This document shows positions 9,898 to 19,099 of a DNA stretch of 64,000 nt, in pieces. The DNA is from an uncultured Alphaproteobacteria bacterium (GTDB lineage Bacteria; Pseudomonadota; Alphaproteobacteria; HIMB59; GCA-002718135), in contig CACGJH010000009.1 of NCBI GenBank assembly GCA_902573325.1, positions 1 through 64,000 of the forward strand, read 5' to 3'. A model generated the notes under the pieces. The model made no database searches. It was not told the origin of the DNA and saw only the letters and a program-made list of their open reading frames with translations. The position numbers and the translations under genes were made by a program. The number at the start of each line of letters is the position of its first letter. The stretch's first letter is position 1.

Positions 9898-10543
9898 AAT
9901 AATTGATTTAAACAGCTTAATAGAATTTTATAAAAAAGCTTACTTTCCGATGGCTGATAGTAAGTATTCTGAAGAAATAAAATTTTATAAACCCAAATTA
10001 AGGTTTATTATTCCAATTTCAAATTTTCATTATCCAAAGAAACTTTTTAGTGAGTTTAAAAAAACAAAATATAATTTTAAAATTGATCAAAATTTTACAA
10101 AAGTTATAGAGTTTTGCAAAGAGATTAAAAGGAAAGATCAAGATACTTGGATTAATGAAATTATTTTGGATACATATATTGAATTACATAAAATGGGTAA
10201 ATGTCACAGTGTAGAATGTTATGAAGAGGATAATCTAATTGGTGGTTTATACGGTTTACATATAGGATCATGTTTTTTTGGTGAAAGCATGTTTAGTTTA
10301 AAGACCAATACAAGTAAGTTTTGTTTACTTTATTTATTAGCAATATTAAAAAAAAATAATTTTTCTATTTTAGATTCGCAGTTTTTCAATCCTCATTTAG
10401 TTCAGTTTGGAGCGTATGAGATAGAAACTGAAATTTATGAAAATAAATTAAAAGAAAGTTTAGAAATTGAAAGTATTTTTAAGGCAATTAATAATTTTCA
10501 AGAAGTCTTATCATTACTACAATCAACTAACCAAAGATCATAA
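9890..10543 (+). CDS. aat: Leucyl/phenylalanyl-tRNA--protein transferase
   Basis: Adds Leu or Phe to proteins with N-terminal Arg or Lys, marking them for ClpAP through ClpS. I recognise FYKKAYFPM (equivalent to the YQRGIFPW of E. coli), DTWINEIILDTYIELHKMG, GGLYGLHIG and the family signature FGESMFS (near residue 130). The start is TTG at 9890-9892, overlapping the accC stop. The first internal ATG falls inside the conserved N-terminal block, so TTG is preferred. The 3' end overlaps the convergent DUF2155 gene by 46 bases. Confidence 0.9.
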   Translation: MSKIIDLNSLIEFYKKAYFPMADSKYSEEIKFYKPKLRFIIPISNFHYPKKLFSEFKKTKYNFKIDQNFTKVIEFCKEIKRKDQDTWINEIILDTYIELHKMGKCHSVECYEEDNLIGGLYGLHIGSCFFGESMFSLKTNTSKFCLLYLLAILKKNNFSILDSQFFNPHLVQFGAYEIETEIYENKLKESLEIESIFKAINNFQEVLSLLQSTNQRS

Positions 10544-10902
10544 ATAGGATTTTCTAAAGGAGTAACATCGGGAGAAGAAGAAATCATCCAGCCTTTATAA
10601 ATATTAGTATTTTCATTATTGATAGTATCGTATACATCTATCAAAACATAATCTTCAGGAATTTCAGTTGGAGGAGTGCTACCGCAATACAAAACTTCAA
10701 TATTTAAAGTTTCCCATGATATTTTAGAACTAACCAAAATATCCTTGGTAGAAACTTTATTAGTAGTCTTGTTTAATAACTTAAAAGAGGCATACTTTTT
10801 TTCAATAGTCTCAGCAGAAACAGTTAACGGTAGAAGAAAAAAAAATGTTACTCTAATTAGGAGTCCAAGATTTATATTCTTCTTCTTTTTTTTCTGGGTC
10901 AT
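10498..10902 (-). CDS. DUF2155 domain protein, secreted
   Basis: Alphaproteobacterial protein of unknown function. The recognisable core is KISWETLNIEVLYCGSTPP, DVYDTIN and the C-terminal KGWMISSSPDVTPLENPIYDLWLVDC, which carries two of the family's conserved cysteines. A lysine-rich N-terminus and a hydrophobic stretch ending in VSAE look like a signal peptide. The ATG at 10900-10902 is favoured and overlaps the NDUFA12 3' end by 50 bases. An earlier ATG at 10941 would place 13 extra residues before the signal. The aat / DUF2155 / NDUFA12 order is, from memory, conserved in the class. Confidence 0.82.
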   Translation of the reverse strand: MTQKKKKKNINLGLLIRVTFFFLLPLTVSAETIEKKYASFKLLNKTTNKVSTKDILVSSKISWETLNIEVLYCGSTPPTEIPEDYVLIDVYDTINNENTNIYKGWMISSSPDVTPLENPIYDLWLVDCSNDKTS

Positions 10903-11209
10903 AATTTTTTGAAAGAGGATGAGATGATGGGAAATATGCATCGCTAGTACCAGTCATATTTGGTTTATGATTTTTTTGCCATTTGTATTTATGTGAATAG
11001 TCAATCGGGGGGTTATCAATAGATTTGTGCAGCCAAGCATGCCAATGTGGTGGTATATTTGATGCCTCTATTTCACCATTAAAAATTACCCATCTTTTTG
11101 CTTTTAAATCTTTAAAATCTTTGGAGCTAGAGTAATATTTATTCCCTAAATCATCACTACCAACTAAGTTTCCCTTAAGCCAAGTATAGATTTTTGTTCC
11201 TAATGACAT
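10853..11209 (-). CDS. NADH dehydrogenase accessory subunit, NDUFA12 (B17.2) family
   Basis: Homologue of the mitochondrial complex I supernumerary subunit NDUFA12, which in alphaproteobacteria is a supernumerary subunit of NDH-1. The 118-aa form from the Met at 11209 begins MSLGTKIYTWLKGNLVG and contains DDLGNKYY, RRW-like AKRWVIFNGEIEASNIPPHWHAWLH and the C-terminal HKPNMTGT. The upstream Met at 11245 would overlap pyrC and adds non-conserved residues. It lies 17 bases after the pyrC stop. Confidence 0.9.
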   Translation of the reverse strand: MSLGTKIYTWLKGNLVGSDDLGNKYYSSSKDFKDLKAKRWVIFNGEIEASNIPPHWHAWLHKSIDNPPIDYSHKYKWQKNHKPNMTGTSDAYFPSSHPLSKNYDPEKKEEEYKSWTPN

Positions 11210-11226
11210 TAATATTTCTATAAAGA

Positions 11227-12261
11227 TTAATGGACTACTTTCCAATTAATTTTTTTGTTAGCATAAAAATTCTTGACCTGAATATCATTATAACTAGATA
11301 ATTCTGACATAATCCATTCTTTTTTTTCTAATTTAATTTTTTTATCATTAATTGGAAAACTATAATGTTTTGCACCATTAATTGAACAAAATATCTCCAA
11401 CTTATCAATTGAATTTTCTTGGTCAAAAATTTCTGCATATAATTCTATTGAGCAAGGAGATGAAAATATTCCTGGCTTAGATGACATATCTGGTTTTTTT
11501 TCTTGAATTGGATGTGGAGCTGAGTCCGTACCTAAAAAAAATTTGGAATTATTGTGACATGCAGCTTTTCTTAATTCTATTAAATCTGTTTCGTTTTTAA
11601 CAACTGGCATACAAAAATGATGAGGATTAATAGAATCATCATGGAATACATCTTTTTTTGTTAAAAGCATGTGGTGAGGTGTAATTGTTCCTGCAATATT
11701 TTCATTTTCTTTCACATAATTAACTCCATATGAAGTTGATACATGTTCAAGTGTGATTTTTAAAAGGGGGAATTTTTTTCTAATAATGCTTAATTCATCA
11801 TCTATAAAATATTTTTCTCTATCAAAAATATCTATATCTTCAGCTACTTTTTCACCGTGTATTAGCAATGGACTTTTTTCTTCTTCTAAAATCTCTAAAA
11901 ATTTAAAGATTTTTGAAATGTCACTCACCCCATGACTTGAGTTTGTAGTTGCATTTGAGGGATAAAGTTTAGACCCAAAGAAAATTTTATTCTGCATACC
12001 TTTTCTAAAATCTTCTAAATCTAAATTTTCATTTAAATAACAAGGTATAAGTGGTTCAAAATTATTACTAGATGCTTTATTTAAAAGCTTTTTATAAGCA
12101 GAAGCTTTATTAGTATCTGTTATGGGAATTTCTGTATTTGGCATTGCCACACATCTATTATTTATTCTTGAGGAATAATTAGTAACCATTTCTAACATGT
12201 CGCCTTCTCTAAAATGTACATGCCAATCATCAGGCTGAATTATTTCAATATTTTTATTCAC
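11227..12261 (-). CDS. pyrC: Dihydroorotase (class II, PyrC)
   Basis: Cyclises carbamoyl aspartate to dihydroorotate in pyrimidine synthesis. The metal-binding DDWHVHFREGD gives His14 and His16. FFGSKLYPSNATTNSSHG holds the carbamylated Lys98 and matches the E. coli enzyme closely. GTDSAPHP gives the catalytic Asp. The 344-aa length is normal. It overlaps the upstream glycosyltransferase gene by 8 bases. Confidence 0.95.
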   Translation of the reverse strand: MNKNIEIIQPDDWHVHFREGDMLEMVTNYSSRINNRCVAMPNTEIPITDTNKASAYKKLLNKASSNNFEPLIPCYLNENLDLEDFRKGMQNKIFFGSKLYPSNATTNSSHGVSDISKIFKFLEILEEEKSPLLIHGEKVAEDIDIFDREKYFIDDELSIIRKKFPLLKITLEHVSTSYGVNYVKENENIAGTITPHHMLLTKKDVFHDDSINPHHFCMPVVKNETDLIELRKAACHNNSKFFLGTDSAPHPIQEKKPDMSSKPGIFSSPCSIELYAEIFDQENSIDKLEIFCSINGAKHYSFPINDKKIKLEKKEWIMSELSSYNDIQVKNFYANKKINWKVVH

Positions 12262-13177
12262 AATAATTATTTTTTTGTAATGTAAGATAAATCTTTTCTA
12301 CGCTTATAGAGTCCATATAAGACTTTGTTTTATCAATATTTATACTTTTAAAATAGTCATAGCTTTCATTTGTTCTTATAACTTGTGAATCTTGCATAAA
12401 TGGACCGTAAATCACATCATTTGTTGGTCCAAATAATACTATAGACTTTAATTTTGTGGCTGAAGCCATATGTGATAATCCTGAATCATTTCCAATAAAT
12501 AATTTTGATTTCTTCATATAAGCAGCAGTTTGAGTCAATGATGCACCAAATAAATTAATTATCTTATTACTATCAATATTTTTTGTTATTTCATTTAAAT
12601 AATTTTCTTCTTCTGACTTTGAACCAACTAAAATAAATTTAATATTTTTATTTTGAGATAAAATTTTGATTAATAGTGAATTATAATTTTTAATACTCCA
12701 AATTTTTGGTTTCCAATTTCCACCTGGAAATATAACAAAATATTTAAAATCATCAGATAAATTTTTTGTAACTATTTCTTCTTCTTCTGTATTTGTCTCA
12801 ATAAACAAATGTGAACAATCAAATTTAAAGTAATTAGATAATTGCTGTACATGGTTTAGATTAGATTTTTTTTTAAAAATAAATTTTTTCTTATGTTTTA
12901 AAAAATATGATAACAACGAACTTCTAAAATCAATAATTATATCCCACTTCTTTCCATAACAATTAGAAATTATATCTAACCAATGCATATTGTATCTTTT
13001 TTTTGAAATAGTGATTATGGTTTCTACAGATTTAAAGTTTTTGAAAATTGATTTAGCAGATGGACCAATTACAAATGTAAATTTAGTTTCAGGATATTTA
13101 TTACTAAAATAATTTATTACTCCAGTTGATAGAATTGTATCTCCAATAAGATTTGACGAAATAACAAGAATTTTCAC
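12254..13177 (-). CDS. Glycosyltransferase family 9 (heptosyltransferase-like)
   Basis: Probably transfers heptose or another sugar to the lipopolysaccharide core at the cytoplasmic face of the inner membrane. The N-terminal KILVISSNLIGDTILSTGVI, FPGGNWKPKIW near residue 155 and IGNDSGLSHMASATKLKSIV near 230 are GT9 hallmarks. FGPTNDVIYGPF closes the nucleotide-sugar domain. Acceptor and exact sugar cannot be told from sequence. It is cotranscribed with pyrC. Confidence 0.85.
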   Translation of the reverse strand: MKILVISSNLIGDTILSTGVINYFSNKYPETKFTFVIGPSAKSIFKNFKSVETIITISKKRYNMHWLDIISNCYGKKWDIIIDFRSSLLSYFLKHKKKFIFKKKSNLNHVQQLSNYFKFDCSHLFIETNTEEEEIVTKNLSDDFKYFVIFPGGNWKPKIWSIKNYNSLLIKILSQNKNIKFILVGSKSEEENYLNEITKNIDSNKIINLFGASLTQTAAYMKKSKLFIGNDSGLSHMASATKLKSIVLFGPTNDVIYGPFMQDSQVIRTNESYDYFKSINIDKTKSYMDSISVEKIYLTLQKNNYCE

Positions 13178-13222
13178 AGAAATATTACACTTTTAATATA
13201 TTCAATATATATTTAGATAATT

Positions 13223-14053
13223 ATGAAAGATAAATACTTTTTTCATCATCTGAATTCAAGATTTTTTGAAATATCTGGAAAAGATAGTAAATCATTTATT
13301 CAAAATTTAATTACTAATGACATTGAAAAATGTAACGATGGATCAATTATTTATTCATGTCTATTAACACCTCAGGGTAAATTTTTAGCAGATTTTTTTA
13401 TATTCAATATAAATGAAAACTATATTTTTGAAACTAATTATAAATTTTATAGTAATTTAATAGGACGATTAAAAATTTATAAACTTCGCTCTGATATAGA
13501 AATTAAAGAAATTAATAATCTAAATTCTTATTCATTATTTAATATAGATTATGAAGGTAATTATAATGTTTTTTTAAATGACCCTAGAAATATAAACTTA
13601 GGTAAAAAACTTATAACGAATAAAAAAATTTTAATTGAAAATGAGAGATTGAAAGAAATTAATGAAACAGAATATCATGAAATTTTAATTAATAATACAA
13701 CCCCCTATTCACCATTTGATATTTTAGAAAATAAATCTTTATTATTAGAAAATAATTTTGATAATTTAAATGCTATTGATTGGGATAAAGGATGCTATGT
13801 GGGTCAAGAAATTACTGCAAGGATGAAATACCGTGGATTACTTAAGAAAAAACTTTATGCTTTAAAAATAAAAAGTGGAGATGTGATAGAGGGAGATGAG
13901 CTGATAGTAGATAATAAAAAAATAGGTACAATTGTATCAAAAGCAAATTCAAATATTTTTGCAGCATTAAACATTAATTTTGTTAATGAAATAAAAAATA
14001 AAAATCAAAATTTAGTAATTAATGATTCATTATCTTTTGATTTTTTAAACTGA
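13223..14053 (+). CDS. ygfZ: Folate-binding YgfZ/GcvT-like protein for iron-sulfur cluster maintenance
   Basis: Folate-dependent helper for [4Fe-4S] protein assembly or repair. The family signature is KGCYVGQEITARMKYRG (about residues 190-206), with the invariant Cys in K-G-C-Y-x-G-Q-E. The N-terminus FFHHLNSRFFEISGKDSKSFIQ fits the GcvT-like fold. The 276-aa length is usual. It is divergent from the glycosyltransferase gene and overlaps the convergent MFS gene by 9 bases. Confidence 0.9.
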   Translation: MKDKYFFHHLNSRFFEISGKDSKSFIQNLITNDIEKCNDGSIIYSCLLTPQGKFLADFFIFNINENYIFETNYKFYSNLIGRLKIYKLRSDIEIKEINNLNSYSLFNIDYEGNYNVFLNDPRNINLGKKLITNKKILIENERLKEINETEYHEILINNTTPYSPFDILENKSLLLENNFDNLNAIDWDKGCYVGQEITARMKYRGLLKKKLYALKIKSGDVIEGDELIVDNKKIGTIVSKANSNIFAALNINFVNEIKNKNQNLVINDSLSFDFLN

Positions 14054-15193
14054 AAATTTTTTTCTACAAAAACTTACCGGAATTATTAAAATCACAAAAA
14101 TTATTAACATTGGAACAAATATATTATTAATTCCATAGTTGTTTGCTATAAATCCTAATGAAGCTGGGGCCCCTATAAATGTTCCATAAACTGCAATTGA
14201 AATTATTGTTATCCCAACTCCACTGTCAATTCCTTCAATTTTCCCAGCTAAACTATATGCGATAGGAACAATTGAAGATGCTCCGATACCTAATAATGAA
14301 AAACCAATAATAGCTGCATAAATACTGCTGAAATTAGATAAAATTATTAAACTTATAATCGTCGATAAAAATAAAAAGAAAATCAAAAGAAAAACTCCGA
14401 TTTTATCTCTTACCCAATCACCACTAAATCTTCCGATAACCATAAAAATATTAAAACTTAAGGTTGCTAAGCCGATATAGAAACCATCAACTTGAATAAA
14501 ATCTCTCATATAGAGAGCTCCCCATGCATCAACACTTCCTTCCGTTAGAGCGTTTGCCATTGCAATTAATGCTAATAAAAAAATAAGTAAGGGCCAAATA
14601 AAAAATATATTTTTTTTACTGGAATCTTCTGATTTTGTTTCAACTTGTGACTCTAAACAGAGGACAAAATACAAACTCAAAGGAAGAAGAATGATGACAT
14701 ACAAAAGTATATTAAAAATAAAAGAATAATTCCACTCTAGTAAAAAGCTTGTAATTAGAGATCCAAATAAAACTCCAAGACTCCAAAATGCATGAAACCC
14801 TGACATCATTGATTTTTTTTCTCTAACTTCTAAATTTGATGCATAAACATTGCATGCTATTTCGAATGCACCATAACTCATACCAAAAACAAATGAGAAA
14901 ACCATAAAAAGCCATAACTCTTGAATGAAAGGTACTGGCAACCACAAACAACCTTCGGCAATTAAGGTAAATGTTAAAATAGATTTTGTAGAAGTTTTCA
15001 GAATAAGAGCATTTGCAAAAATCATTGCAACAATTGAACCAATTGCAAATGATAACATAATATATCCAACACCAACATAATCAGTTTGAAGTTGATCTTT
15101 TATGGTAGGTATCCTAATAGCCCATAAACCTACATAACAAGCAGTTATAAAAAATATAATTTTTATTGCATGAATATCACTAATTTTTTTCAT
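14045..15193 (-). CDS. Major facilitator superfamily transporter, YbjJ-like
   Basis: Twelve hydrophobic segments spread over 382 aa indicate an MFS carrier in the inner membrane. The sequence around residues 110-140 (NVYASNLEVREKKSMMSG, then FHAFWSLGVLFGS) resembles the YbjJ/fucose-permease-like branch. Substrate is unknown. The gene is 9 bases downstream of glyS on the same strand, with no evidence of a functional link. Confidence 0.82.
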   Translation of the reverse strand: MKKISDIHAIKIIFFITACYVGLWAIRIPTIKDQLQTDYVGVGYIMLSFAIGSIVAMIFANALILKTSTKSILTFTLIAEGCLWLPVPFIQELWLFMVFSFVFGMSYGAFEIACNVYASNLEVREKKSMMSGFHAFWSLGVLFGSLITSFLLEWNYSFIFNILLYVIILLPLSLYFVLCLESQVETKSEDSSKKNIFFIWPLLIFLLALIAMANALTEGSVDAWGALYMRDFIQVDGFYIGLATLSFNIFMVIGRFSGDWVRDKIGVFLLIFFLFLSTIISLIILSNFSSIYAAIIGFSLLGIGASSIVPIAYSLAGKIEGIDSGVGITIISIAVYGTFIGAPASLGFIANNYGINNIFVPMLIIFVILIIPVSFCRKKFSV

Positions 15194-15202
15194 ACAATTT
15201 TA

Positions 15203-16564
15203 TTAATTAAAATATTTTTTGTAATATTCAGATAAATTTTCGATAGAAACTCTCTCCTGTTTCATAGTATCTCTATCCCTAACAGTAACACTTTTATCTT
15301 CTAGAGTTTCAAAATCTACAGTTAAACAAATTGGTGTTCCTATTTCGTCATGTCTTCTATAATTCTTACCAATGTTTCCTGAATTTTCTAAAACAACTCT
15401 CCCCAATCCCAATTTCTGTAGATTAGATTTTATTTCTTTAGATAAATTAACTAATTCCTCATTATTCTTTTTGAGAGGAATAACTGCAGCTTTAATAGGT
15501 GAAAGATGAGGTTTTAGAGATAAAAGAATTCTTTTATTATCTTTATCTACATTTTCTTCACGATAAGCTTCATTTAACAAAGCAAGAACTCCTCTATCAA
15601 CACCAGCTGATGGCTCAATTACGTAAGGAATATACCATTTTTTTTCTTCTAAATCTTGAACAGCTAATTTTGTAGTTGAAGAGGAGTTTTTCATAACTTC
15701 TGATGTAATTTTAAAATCATTTTGATTTTTAGTATGAGAACCTAAGTCAAAGTCAGTTCTATTGGCCACCCCTTCTAGCTCCTCTTCACCGTGGGGAAAC
15801 AAATAATTGATATCAACAGTTCTTTTTGAGTAGTGAGCTAATTCATTTTTTTCTACTTCAATTTTTTTTAAATTTTCTTTTTTTATTCCTTGATTAACCC
15901 ACCATTCTATTCTTTTATTTATCCAATATTCATGCCATTCATCATCAGTACCTGGTTTAACAAAAAACTCTAATTCCATTTGTTCAAACTCTCTAACTCT
16001 AAAGATAAAATTACGAGGTGTTATTTCATTTCTAAATGCTTTTCCCATTTGTGCGATACCAAAAGGAACAGTTCTTGAAGTTGAATCTAATATATTTTTA
16101 AAATTAGTAAAAATTTGCTGACACGTTTCTGGTCTTAAATATGCAAATGACGAACCATCATCTACTGGCCCAATTGCAGTTTTAAACATTAAATTAAAAG
16201 GTCTTGGCTCAGTAAGATCTTCCGATTTACAATTTGGGCATTTATTATTTTCTAATAATTGATCTGCTCTCCACCTTGATTTACATGCGCGACAATCAAC
16301 TAAAGGATCGGTAAAAGTATCTTCATGACCTGAATGTTTTAAAACTACTGGAGAACTTAAAATTGAGGCATCCAAACCTTCGGTATCATCTCGTTCATAT
16401 ACCATTGATTTCCACCAAGCTTGTTTAAGATTATTTTTGAATTCAACGCCCATTGGTCCATAATCATATAACCCCTTAATACCACCATAGATGTCATTTG
16501 ATTGAAATAGAAAACCTCTTCTTTTACAAAGAGAAACTAACTCTTCCATTGTTTGTGCAGTCAT
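15203..16564 (-). CDS. glyS: Glycyl-tRNA synthetase, single-chain alpha2 type
   Basis: Charges tRNA-Gly. This is the eukaryote/archaea/Firmicutes-like class II homodimer form, not the alpha2-beta2 GlyQ/GlyS enzyme usual in proteobacteria. Motif 1 region [18 protein letters not shown] (about 28-45), a zinc-type insertion with CRAC and CPNC (about 90-120), motif 2 [14 protein letters not shown] (about 185) and motif 3 [14 protein letters not shown] (about 320) are all present, followed by the anticodon-binding domain. The 453-aa length matches bacterial alpha2 forms. Upstream are a 53-aa protein gene, an S49 peptidase gene and ispB. From memory, that neighbourhood carries glyQ-glyS in other alphaproteobacteria, which suggests in-place replacement. 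Confidence 0.95.
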   Translation of the reverse strand: MTAQTMEELVSLCKRRGFLFQSNDIYGGIKGLYDYGPMGVEFKNNLKQAWWKSMVYERDDTEGLDASILSSPVVLKHSGHEDTFTDPLVDCRACKSRWRADQLLENNKCPNCKSEDLTEPRPFNLMFKTAIGPVDDGSSFAYLRPETCQQIFTNFKNILDSTSRTVPFGIAQMGKAFRNEITPRNFIFRVREFEQMELEFFVKPGTDDEWHEYWINKRIEWWVNQGIKKENLKKIEVEKNELAHYSKRTVDINYLFPHGEEELEGVANRTDFDLGSHTKNQNDFKITSEVMKNSSSTTKLAVQDLEEKKWYIPYVIEPSAGVDRGVLALLNEAYREENVDKDNKRILLSLKPHLSPIKAAVIPLKKNNEELVNLSKEIKSNLQKLGLGRVVLENSGNIGKNYRRHDEIGTPICLTVDFETLEDKSVTVRDRDTMKQERVSIENLSEYYKKYFN

Positions 16565-16571
16565 ATAACTC

Positions 16572-16733
16572 TTAATCTTTTGGTTTATATTCTTTCGTTC
16601 TTGGATCTTTCTCTAAATCGATTACTGAGTCATTATTTACTTTATTATTAGTGAATTTGTCTTGTTTTTTTTTCTTAAATCTTAAAAATAATAAAATAGA
16701 AGCTAAAATTACAACTAAAACTAGAAATTTCAT
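16572..16733 (-). CDS. Small membrane-anchored protein, 53 aa
   Basis: Short gene between the S49 peptidase and glyS. It starts [19 protein letters not shown], a single hydrophobic helix, followed by a KKKKQDK stop-transfer patch and a charged cytoplasmic tail ending EYKPKD. Its ATG overlaps the peptidase stop by one base (TAATG) and its stop is 7 bases before glyS, so it is in the operon and very likely translated. No domain is recognised. It could be an accessory or anchoring factor for the peptidase, but that is speculation. Confidence 0.72.
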   Translation of the reverse strand: MKFLVLVVILASILLFLRFKKKKQDKFTNNKVNNDSVIDLEKDPRTKEYKPKD

Positions 16734-17548
16734 TACAAACCAAACCTAGAAAACATAATTCGTTCTTCAATTTTATTTAAAACTTCATCAGAATTAAATA
16801 TTGAAGAAGAAAACCTACGTTGTAAAAATGATTTTTTTTGACTGATTATTTTAATTTTAATTTTTTTTCCAAACTTCTCTTCTAAAATTGGTTTTATTGC
16901 ACCAATACCATCTGCTAAACCTAAATCGATAGCTTTATTACCAACCCAAAATAAACCAGAAAAGATGTCATCTAATTTATTCTGATCGAGTTTTGAACCT
17001 CTTCTATCTTTTACATAATTAATAAAATTATCATGAATTTGTTCTTGAATATTTTTTAATCTATCAATGTCTTCCTGTTTTTCTTCTTTGAAAGGATCAA
17101 GAAAACTTTTACTTTTTCCAGATGTATACACTCTTCTTTCAATTCCAACTTTTTTTAGAAGATCAACAAAACCAAAACCTGGTGAAATAACACCTATTGA
17201 TCCAATAACAGAGTTTTGATCAATATATATTTCATCAGCAGCACATGCTAACCAATAACCACCAGAAGCTGCAACATCTTCAACGAATGCTAAAACTTTT
17301 TTGTTTTTTTCCTTAGCCAGATCAATGATCCTTTTTGCTATCAAAGAGGATTGTGTAGGAGAACCTCCAGGTGAATTTATGACCAAACCTACAACAGGAG
17401 ATTTTTTATCAGCAAATAACTTATCAATTAACTTTTCTAAATTATTGATTGCTAAACCAGAACCTGTTAAGCCAGACTGTGATGATATAATGCCAGATAA
17501 ACGTAAAACTGGTATAGTAGTACTCTTTGAAAATAACCTTTTAAACAT
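16733..17548 (-). CDS. sppA: S49 family signal peptide peptidase (SppA/SohB-like)
   Basis: Serine/lysine-dyad protease that degrades signal peptides or membrane protein fragments. From the Met at 17548 (MFKRLFSKST) the protein is 271 aa. INSPGGSPTQS forms the oxyanion strand, VAASGGYWLA holds the catalytic Ser (about residue 95), and a lysine in YTSGKSKSFLDPF (about 145-147) is the likely general base. There is no obvious N-terminal membrane helix, unlike E. coli SohB. The adjacent 53-aa membrane protein might compensate. Confidence 0.88.
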   Translation of the reverse strand: MFKRLFSKSTTIPVLRLSGIISSQSGLTGSGLAINNLEKLIDKLFADKKSPVVGLVINSPGGSPTQSSLIAKRIIDLAKEKNKKVLAFVEDVAASGGYWLACAADEIYIDQNSVIGSIGVISPGFGFVDLLKKVGIERRVYTSGKSKSFLDPFKEEKQEDIDRLKNIQEQIHDNFINYVKDRRGSKLDQNKLDDIFSGLFWVGNKAIDLGLADGIGAIKPILEEKFGKKIKIKIISQKKSFLQRRFSSSIFNSDEVLNKIEERIMFSRFGL

Positions 17549-17677
17549 AATATCTAATAACAAATGTTAATCTTTTCTTAAAGCGTTATGTAGCATTTGT
17601 TTGTAATTTTGGTAATTTGAGTTTAAGTGCGTCAATTAAGTTAATGAATTAACATAATATTCTAATAGTTAAACAAT

Positions 17678-18715
17678 ATGGATAATGTTCTTCCACTTAT
17701 AAAAAAAGATTTTTCATTTGAAGATGAAATCAGAGAATTAACAGATCTATGCAAAGAAGATTTAGTATCCGTAAACACCATAATTCTTGATAAATTAGAT
17801 AGTAATGTACCTTTAGTTCATGAAGTTGGAAAATACCTTATCTTATCAGGTGGTAAAAGATTACGACCTCTTTTAACTGTTTCAAGTTTTCATATGACCA
17901 GAAATGGAACTAGTGAAATTGAAAATAAAATGAATCATATCGGTCTATCTGCAGCAGTAGAATTTATTCACACAGCAACACTATTACATGATGATGTAAT
18001 AGATGAAAGTAAACAAAGACGAGGAAAACCTACAGCAAATGAGAAATGGAAAAATAAAACAAGTGTATTAGTTGGTGATTTTTTATTTAGCAGAGCTTTT
18101 CAACTAATGACAAAATATGGAAATACTGAAACGTTAAAAATATTAGCAGATACTAGTGTTGTAATTTCTGAAGGAGAAGTTTTAGAACTTGTTAATGATA
18201 AAAATTTAGAAATAAATGAAAATATTTATTTTGAAGTTGTAAATGCAAAGACTGCATCTTTATTTAGTGCAGCATGTCAAGTTGGATCAATTAGTGGTCT
18301 TGGAACAGAAGCCGAGGTTAATGCATTGAAATCATTTGGAACAAACTTTGGCATGACTTTTCAATTAATTGACGATGCTATTGATTATTCTTCAAGCAAA
18401 AAAATATTAGGAAAAAATACTGGAGATGATTTTAAAGAAGGTAAAATTACTCTTCCAATAATTTTAGCTTATGGAAGATCAAATGATAAAGAAAAAAAGT
18501 TTTGGGAAAGAACAATATCTGATCTTAACCAAAATGATGGTGATTTTGAAATGGCTTTAGAAATAATAAATAAATACCAATGTATTGAGGATACTCTAAC
18601 AAGAGCTAATCACTTTTCAAATGTAGCTGTAGACTCAGTTGATATATTTAAAGATAACATTTACAAAGAAAAATTAGTATCTCTTGTTACAAAAAGTGTT
18701 TCAAGAATTTATTAA
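17678..18715 (+). CDS. ispB: Polyprenyl (octaprenyl-type) diphosphate synthase
   Basis: Builds the long isoprenoid side chain of ubiquinone by head-to-tail addition of IPP. The first Asp-rich motif LLHDDVIDES is at about residue 105 and the second QLIDDAIDYS at about 235. GGKRLRPLL near residue 60 binds diphosphate. Length (345 aa) fits long-chain trans-prenyltransferases. Chain length cannot be read with confidence. It is divergent from the S49 peptidase gene and its stop abuts the convergent DUF6165 gene. Confidence 0.92.
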   Translation: MDNVLPLIKKDFSFEDEIRELTDLCKEDLVSVNTIILDKLDSNVPLVHEVGKYLILSGGKRLRPLLTVSSFHMTRNGTSEIENKMNHIGLSAAVEFIHTATLLHDDVIDESKQRRGKPTANEKWKNKTSVLVGDFLFSRAFQLMTKYGNTETLKILADTSVVISEGEVLELVNDKNLEINENIYFEVVNAKTASLFSAACQVGSISGLGTEAEVNALKSFGTNFGMTFQLIDDAIDYSSSKKILGKNTGDDFKEGKITLPIILAYGRSNDKEKKFWERTISDLNQNDGDFEMALEIINKYQCIEDTLTRANHFSNVAVDSVDIFKDNIYKEKLVSLVTKSVSRIY

Positions 18716-19099
18716 TTAATATTCCTCATAAGATTTTACCTCTACTAATTCAGAGCCAAAGGTTTTATTAATATCATTTTTTACTTTTGCTCTTTCATCA
18801 TTTGTAAAATAGACACTTCTAGCTAAATCAATAAATAATTGATCAAATAATTTTTTTCTTTCACACTCTCTAATATCATCTTCTATATTCCAGAGTTTAG
18901 AATTAATGTTTATTAAATTTTCTAAATAATTATTTATTTCTTCTTGTTGGACATAATTCATCAATGTCTTTTGGAGAAAATCTAATTCTTTTTTGACATG
19001 ATGAAGCTTAGTTTCATCAGTTATATTTTTCTGTTTAATAATTAATATAGAAATTTTATCTACAAGTTCGCCAAGCGATATAGGAGTATTAATAAGCAT
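18716..19099 (-). CDS. DUF6165 family protein
   Basis: Function unknown. The N-terminal INTPISLGELVDKISILIIK and the central charged helices match DUF6165, a family I associate from memory with surface-polysaccharide or glycosyltransferase loci. The protein is 127 aa, soluble and mostly helical. Its ATG overlaps the stop of the cupin gene by one base, so the two are coupled. Confidence 0.72.
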   Translation of the reverse strand: MLINTPISLGELVDKISILIIKQKNITDETKLHHVKKELDFLQKTLMNYVQQEEINNYLENLININSKLWNIEDDIRECERKKLFDQLFIDLARSVYFTNDERAKVKNDINKTFGSELVEVKSYEEY

